Shown here: piece after piece, positions 60,187 to 64,000 of the stretch
Layout of the letters: each line of letters begins with the position of its first letter
Numbering within the stretch: position 1 is the first letter of the stretch
Source of the DNA: Ideonella sp.
GTDB taxonomy: Bacteria > Pseudomonadota > Gammaproteobacteria > Burkholderiales > Burkholderiaceae_C
Direction: 5' to 3'
Assembly (NCBI GenBank): GCA_016721465.1
Contig: JADKIA010000028.1
Coordinates: 1 to 64,000, forward strand
DNA: 64,000 nt
Program-made: the position numbers and the translations under genes
The notes under the pieces: model-generated
What the model saw: the letters and a program-made list of their open reading frames with translations, nothing else
What the model was told of the DNA's origin: nothing
Database searches by the model: none

Positions 60187-61122
60187 ATGGGTCTGACCGG
60201 AACCCGCCTGACCGCGCTCGCGCTGGCTTTGCTGGCCCTGCTCGGCGCAGCGGGGGCTGCCGCCCTGCTGCTGGGCGTGGCGGGTGTCGACGCCGAGATG
60301 ATCATTGTTCTGCGTGCACCCCGCGTGGCCGCCGCCGTCGGTGTGGGTGCGCTGCTGGCCCTGGCCGGGCTGGCCCTGCAGGTGCTGCTGCGCAATCCAC
60401 TGGCCGACCCCTACGTGCTGGGCAGTTCGGGCGGTGCGTCGGTGGGCGGCCTGCTGGCGCTGATGGTTGGTGCCAGTCTTTGGCTGGGCGCGGCGCTGGG
60501 GGCTCTGGCCGCCGGCGTGGCACTGTTGACCTTGACCCGCGCCGCCCTGGCCTCCAGCGACGATGCCTCGCCGCGCCTGGTGCTCACCGGTGCGATGCTC
60601 GCGGCACTGTGCGGTGCGGCGGCCACGCTGCTGTTGGCGTTGACACCCGACCAGCAGTTGCGCGGCGCCGTGTTCTGGCTGGTCGGTGATCTGTCCGGTG
60701 CCCGTGGTGGTTTGGCCTGCATCGGCGCGGCAGTGCTCTTCGCGGCTTGGCTCACCCGGCAGCACGTGGCCATTGATCGCCTGCTGCTCGGCAGTGAGGT
60801 GGCTTCTTTGCTTGGCGAACCAGTTCGCCGACTTCGCTTGTTGCTGTTGATCGCGGCGTCCCTGGCCACCGGCATGGCGGTGGCATCGGCCGGGGCCATC
60901 GGCTTCGTGGGGTTGGTGGTGCCGCAGGCCTTGCGCCTGGTCGGCGTGCAGGGCAGCCGCGATCTGGCCTGGATGTCGGCCGTGGGTGGCGCTGCCCTGC
61001 TGGTGCTGGCCGACCTGCTGGCGCGCACGGTGGTGGCACCGCTGGAATTGCCGGTCGGTGCGGTGATGGCGCTGCTGGGCGCGCCGCTGTTCATCATGGT
61101 CTTGCACCAGGACGCGCGATGA
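60187..61122 (+). CDS. btuC: FecCD-type ABC permease, vitamin B12 importer BtuC
   Basis: This 311-residue permease starts at the ATG at 60187, eight bases after btuB. It has about ten membrane helices. RAPRVAAAVGVGALLALAGL, LQVLLRNPLADPYVLGSSGG (FecCD signature), GEPVRRLRLLLLIAASLATG and GAIGFVGLVVPQALRLVGVQ are diagnostic of the BtuC/FecC family. It sits under the cobalamin riboswitch and is translationally coupled to the ATPase. Confidence 0.92.
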   Translation: MGLTGTRLTALALALLALLGAAGAAALLLGVAGVDAEMIIVLRAPRVAAAVGVGALLALAGLALQVLLRNPLADPYVLGSSGGASVGGLLALMVGASLWLGAALGALAAGVALLTLTRAALASSDDASPRLVLTGAMLAALCGAAATLLLALTPDQQLRGAVFWLVGDLSGARGGLACIGAAVLFAAWLTRQHVAIDRLLLGSEVASLLGEPVRRLRLLLLIAASLATGMAVASAGAIGFVGLVVPQALRLVGVQGSRDLAWMSAVGGAALLVLADLLARTVVAPLELPVGAVMALLGAPLFIMVLHQDAR

Positions 61123-61880
61123 CAGGACTTTCGATGACTGCGGCGCCCTTGCCATTGCTGGAGACTCGAGCGCTGTGCCTGCGAGCCGCGGGCCGCCCGT
61201 TGGTGCAAGGGCTCGACTGGCAGGTGCTGCCGGGCCAGCGCTGGTGCGTGATCGGGCGCAATGCGGCCGGAAAGAGCACCTTGCTGCGTTCCCTGGCCGG
61301 CCTGGCCGTGCCCGAGCGCAGCGGCGCCTTGCTCTGGATGGGCCGAGCGCAGGCCGACTGGGCGCCTCCGGATGCTGCTTGGGTGCGGGCACTCGCGCCG
61401 CAGCAGTCGGTGGACCGGTTCCCGATCAGCGTGCAGCGGCTGCTCGCCCTGTCCACGGTTCGGCCGGGTCGCCTGGACCTGGCCCAGGTGCTGGCCGATC
61501 TGGATGCCTGCGAACTCACGCACCGTGGCGTGCGGCAGCTGTCGGGCGGTGAGCGGCAGCGCATCGCCTTGGCGCAATGTGCAATGCAGGGCGCACCGCT
61601 GATGCTGATGGATGAACCCGTTTCGTTTCAGGACCCCGCCCACCAAACGTTGGTGGCGCGCTGGCTGGCCGCGCTGGTGCCCGTTGGCGGCGAAGCCGCA
61701 CTCGTGGCCAGCGCACACGACGTGAACTGGATCGCACGCACCGCCACCCATGTGTTGGCGCTGTTCGGCGATGGCGGTTGGGCTGCCGGCCTGGCCGGCG
61801 AAATGATCCAGGCCAAGACGCTGCAACGCGTCTACGGCTGCCCTTGGCGCGAGACCGGGGGCGTGTGGGTGGCCGATTGA
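61119..61880 (+). CDS. btuD: ABC transporter ATPase, vitamin B12 importer BtuD
   Basis: The 253-residue ATPase overlaps btuC by four bases. Walker A is VIGRNAAGKSTLLRSLAGLA, with Ala-Ala-Gly in place of the more usual Gly-Ala-Gly. The Q-loop is ALAPQQ, the signature QLSGGERQRIALAQ, Walker B PLMLMDEPVS and the H-loop VASAHDVNW. All catalytic residues are present. It powers BtuC and completes a riboswitch-controlled btuBCD operon. Confidence 0.9.
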   Translation: MTGLSMTAAPLPLLETRALCLRAAGRPLVQGLDWQVLPGQRWCVIGRNAAGKSTLLRSLAGLAVPERSGALLWMGRAQADWAPPDAAWVRALAPQQSVDRFPISVQRLLALSTVRPGRLDLAQVLADLDACELTHRGVRQLSGGERQRIALAQCAMQGAPLMLMDEPVSFQDPAHQTLVARWLAALVPVGGEAALVASAHDVNWIARTATHVLALFGDGGWAAGLAGEMIQAKTLQRVYGCPWRETGGVWVAD

Positions 61881-61899
61881 GCCCTTGCGGCGCACCGGC

Positions 61900-62796
61900 T
61901 CAGCGCGCCTGCTCGATCAGCTCGCACAGGTTTTCGGCGCCGTCCACGAAGCGTGGCGTCATCCGTGCCAGACGGTGGCCATCGACGATCTTCAATTGCT
62001 GTCGGCGCACCGCATCCACGCGTGCGAAACGTTGCCAGGCCTCCAGGTGCGGCGGCTCGTCCTTGGCTGCGGCCGTGACCACCAGTTGGGGGTTGGCGGC
62101 CACGGCAGCCTCCCAGCTGACGGTGGGGGTGAGCGTGCCCTGTCGTGCGAACACGTTCAGGCCGCCGCAGGCACTGATGGCCTGATCGATCAGGTGACCC
62201 TGGCTCACCGTCATCAGCGGCTCGTGCCACAGCTGATAGAACACGCGCACGGGTGGTCGGCCCGAGTACCTGGCGCGCAGGGCCTGCCAATGCGCCTCGG
62301 TGCGCGTGGCTGCGGCCTGCGCGCTGGCGTCGGTGGCCATCAGACGGCCCAGGCGGCGCAAGGTCTCTGCGACGCCGTCCACCGTCGTGGATTCGCTCTC
62401 GTAAATGGGCACACCGAGATCACGCAATCGCTCTTGCTGCCGCGGGTTCATGCCGCTGCGCCACACCAGCAGCAGATCGGGCTTCAGGGCGGCCACCGCC
62501 TCCAGGTTGACGGCGAAGGCGTCGCCGACCACGGGCAGGCTGAGTGCGGCGGCTGGGTAGTCGCTGTAGCGCATCACGCCCACCAGGCGGGCACCTGCGC
62601 CGGCGGCAAAGACCAGCTCGGTCAGGTGAGGTGCGAGGGCCACCACGCGCCGTGCCGGGGCGGGCAGGGTGAGCACCTGGCCGGCGTCGTCGCGCACGCT
62701 CACCGGGGCGCTCGCCGCGTTGGTGCAAGCCAATGCCATCGCCAGCACCCGGCATGGGTGCCCCAGGCGCATCCAGTTCCGCACGCAGCGACTCAC
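61900..62796 (-). CDS. btuF: Periplasmic cobalamin-binding protein BtuF
   Basis: The 298-residue product uses a GTG start whose GTGA overlaps the nth stop. This gives a signal peptide RVLAMALACTNAASA. An alternative ATG is eight codons further. The helical-backbone binding-protein fold shows RRVVALAPHLTELVFAAGAG, LVGVMRYSDYPAAALSLPVV, LEAVAALKPDLLLVWRSGMN and FYQLWHEPLMTVSQGHLIDQ. It lies 20 bases from and convergent with btuD, and so outside the riboswitch operon. Its expression would follow nth-rnfB rather than cobalamin level, unless a separate promoter exists. Confidence 0.9.
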   Translation of the reverse strand: MSRCVRNWMRLGHPCRVLAMALACTNAASAPVSVRDDAGQVLTLPAPARRVVALAPHLTELVFAAGAGARLVGVMRYSDYPAAALSLPVVGDAFAVNLEAVAALKPDLLLVWRSGMNPRQQERLRDLGVPIYESESTTVDGVAETLRRLGRLMATDASAQAAATRTEAHWQALRARYSGRPPVRVFYQLWHEPLMTVSQGHLIDQAISACGGLNVFARQGTLTPTVSWEAAVAANPQLVVTAAAKDEPPHLEAWQRFARVDAVRRQQLKIVDGHRLARMTPRFVDGAENLCELIEQAR

Positions 62797-63434
62797 GTGG
62801 AGGCCGGCGTCTGCCGCCCCATGTCGCAACATGCCCGCACCAGGCAAGCGGCGCATTTCGGCGCGCGCGCCGTGCAGACATAGCGGCCGTGCAGGATCAA
62901 CCAATGGTGGGCTTCGACACGGTACTTCGCCGGCACGCGCCGCAGCAACTGCATTTCCACCGCCAGCGGCGTGCGGCCGGGCGCCAATCCGGTGCGGTTG
63001 CCCACGCGAAAGAGGTGCGTGTCCACCGCCATCGTGGCTTCACCGAAGGCGACATTGAGCACCACGTTGGCGGTCTTGCGGCCCACGCCGGGCAAGGCTT
63101 CGAGCGCTTCACGCGAGCGCGGCACCTCGCCAGCGTGTCGATCGATCAGGAGCCGACAGGTCTGCAGCAGGTGCTTGGCCTTGTTGCGGTACAGGCCGAT
63201 GGTGCGGATGTGCTCGCACAAGGCCTCGCCACCGAGCGCCAGGATGGCCTGTGGCGTGTTGGCGACCGGAAACAGTCGCCGTGTGGCCTTGTTCACGCTC
63301 ACGTCGGTGGCCTGGGCCGAGAGCAGGACGGCCACCAGCAACTCGAACACCGAGCTGTATTCCAGCTCGCTGGCCGGGTGCGGGTTGGCCGAGGCCAGCG
63401 TGGCAAAGAAAGTTTCGATCTGGGCAGGTGTCAT
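62793..63434 (-). CDS. nth: Endonuclease III
   Basis: The 213-residue DNA glycosylase/AP lyase contains the helix-hairpin-helix LEALPGVGRKTANVVLNVAF with the catalytic Lys, and the Asp in ATMAVDTHLFRVGNRTG. The [4Fe-4S] cluster follows with the spacing Cys-x6-Cys-x2-Cys-x5-Cys (CTARAPKCAACLVRACC). It removes oxidised pyrimidines. It lies between rnfB and btuF, as is common for the rnf/rsx-nth neighbourhood, and overlaps btuF by four bases. Confidence 0.95.
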   Translation of the reverse strand: MTPAQIETFFATLASANPHPASELEYSSVFELLVAVLLSAQATDVSVNKATRRLFPVANTPQAILALGGEALCEHIRTIGLYRNKAKHLLQTCRLLIDRHAGEVPRSREALEALPGVGRKTANVVLNVAFGEATMAVDTHLFRVGNRTGLAPGRTPLAVEMQLLRRVPAKYRVEAHHWLILHGRYVCTARAPKCAACLVRACCDMGRQTPAST

Positions 63435-63524
63435 GGCGGATGCGGCAGGGGCTGCATGCCCAGTGTGGCAGAGGCGATGCGCGCGCGCGGCCGTTTCCAG
63501 CTCGTCGGCGGGGCGCGCCGCCGC

Positions 63525-64000
63525 TCAGGCCCGCCTGGCGCGAGCGCGCTGCAAGGCCGCTTCGATCACTGCGCGCTTTCGGGCCATTTCAGCATCATCG
63601 CCGCCCTTGGTCAGGTGCGGCAGGTCGGCCAGCTTGGCCATGGCCTTGGCGGCCAGGCGATCGTCGTGCTCGAGCTGCTCGCGCGCCGTGCGCCACTGAT
63701 GAAACTCATAACGCTCTTTGGACGCGTCCGCTTGCGCTGGGGACCAGGCGGCCCAGCCCGTGCGCTCGACACTCACTGGCACCATCTCGATGCAGTCCAC
63801 CGGGCACACTGGCAGGCACAGCTCGCAGCCGGTACACTGGTCGTCGATCACCGTGTGCATGCGCTTGGATGCACCGATGATGCAGTCCACGGGGCAGGCC
63901 TTGATGCACAGCGTGCAGCCAATGCACCAGGCTTCGTCGATCACGGCGAGCTTGAGCGGGCCTTCTACGCCACAGCCGGCGTCGAGCGGCGCGATGGGTT
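63525..64000 (-). CDS. RnfB/RsxB electron-transport complex subunit, truncated by the window edge
   Basis: The visible C-terminal 158 residues run from the window edge without an in-frame start that is needed. LDAGCGVEGPLKLAVIDEAW leads into two 4Fe-4S motifs, CIGCTLCIKACPVDC and CTGCELCLPVCPVDC, then IEMVPVS. These match RnfB, which passes electrons to or from ferredoxin at the inner membrane and in the Rsx form reduces SoxR. A charged C-terminal extension of about 80 residues follows the second cluster. The N-terminal membrane helix and first cluster domain lie beyond position 64000. Confidence 0.9.
   Translation of the reverse strand, partial: PIAPLDAGCGVEGPLKLAVIDEAWCIGCTLCIKACPVDCIIGASKRMHTVIDDQCTGCELCLPVCPVDCIEMVPVSVERTGWAAWSPAQADASKERYEFHQWRTAREQLEHDDRLAAKAMAKLADLPHLTKGGDDAEMARKRAVIEAALQRARARRA

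Overview
The window reads as a GC-rich betaproteobacterial chromosome. The most likely order is Burkholderiales, near Comamonadaceae or Sphaerotilaceae, because of the pyrG-kdsA-DUF1330-eno-ftsB block, rpsU-yqeY, zapA with a small coiled-coil partner, a standalone proteasome-like peptidase beside mutS, a Bug-type binding protein, and the suhB/trmJ/cysE arrangement. The species cannot be named from the sequence alone. Nearly the whole window is coding. No rRNA, tRNA, CRISPR array or prophage was seen.

Layout. (1) 1-2.5 kb: a decayed IS91-type element, with a transposase and a tyrosine recombinase both broken by several frameshifts and an imperfect inverted repeat at its outer edge. (2) 2.7-16.4 kb, all on the minus strand: a catabolic block that looks like two operons. 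The upstream one (16.4 to 8.3 kb) encodes E1 alpha, E1 beta, a free-standing lipoyl domain, a class III aminotransferase, an aromatic-acid type MFS transporter, a periplasmic arylsulfotransferase and an aldehyde dehydrogenase. The downstream one (8.1 to 2.7 kb) encodes an outer-membrane porin, an SDR, a type I sulfatase/phosphonate-ester hydrolase, a second aldehyde dehydrogenase and a VOC protein. (3) 16.7-24.8 kb, plus strand: a TonB-dependent receptor, an IclR regulator, a gentisate module (flavin monooxygenase, gentisate 1,2-dioxygenase, frameshifted fumarylpyruvate hydrolase, maleylpyruvate isomerase) and a Bug solute-binding protein. (4) 24.8-26.2 kb: a scar with a DUF202 remnant, hairpins, a Phd/VapC-like toxin-antitoxin pair and a 32-bp perfect palindrome. 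(5) 26.2-57.9 kb: mainly housekeeping genes (hslO, ftsB, eno, kdsA, pyrG, dctA, mutS, suhB, trmJ, cysE, mogA, yjgA, pmbA, a TRAP transporter, yqeY, rpsU, zapA). Smaller accessory items are a PnuC/NadR-kinase pair, a secreted MORN protein and a degenerate GGDEF protein. (6) 58.0-62.8 kb: a cobalamin riboswitch followed by btuB-btuC-btuD, with btuF convergent and coupled to nth. (7) The window ends inside an rnfB-like ferredoxin gene.

How the parts may work together. Regions 2 and 3 look like one catabolic island for an unknown, probably esterified (sulfated) aromatic or amine-bearing compound. Outer-membrane uptake would use the TonB receptor and porin, periplasmic sulfate-group transfer the ASST, inner-membrane uptake the MFS carrier, ester hydrolysis the sulfatase, side-chain oxidation the SDR, ALDHs and the E1/lipoyl system, and ring cleavage the gentisate route. 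Substrate and regulon are inference. The most unusual element is the E1 alpha/E1 beta pair with an 82-residue lipoyl protein and no E2 catalytic domain or E3, placed next to a GSA-aminomutase-like enzyme.
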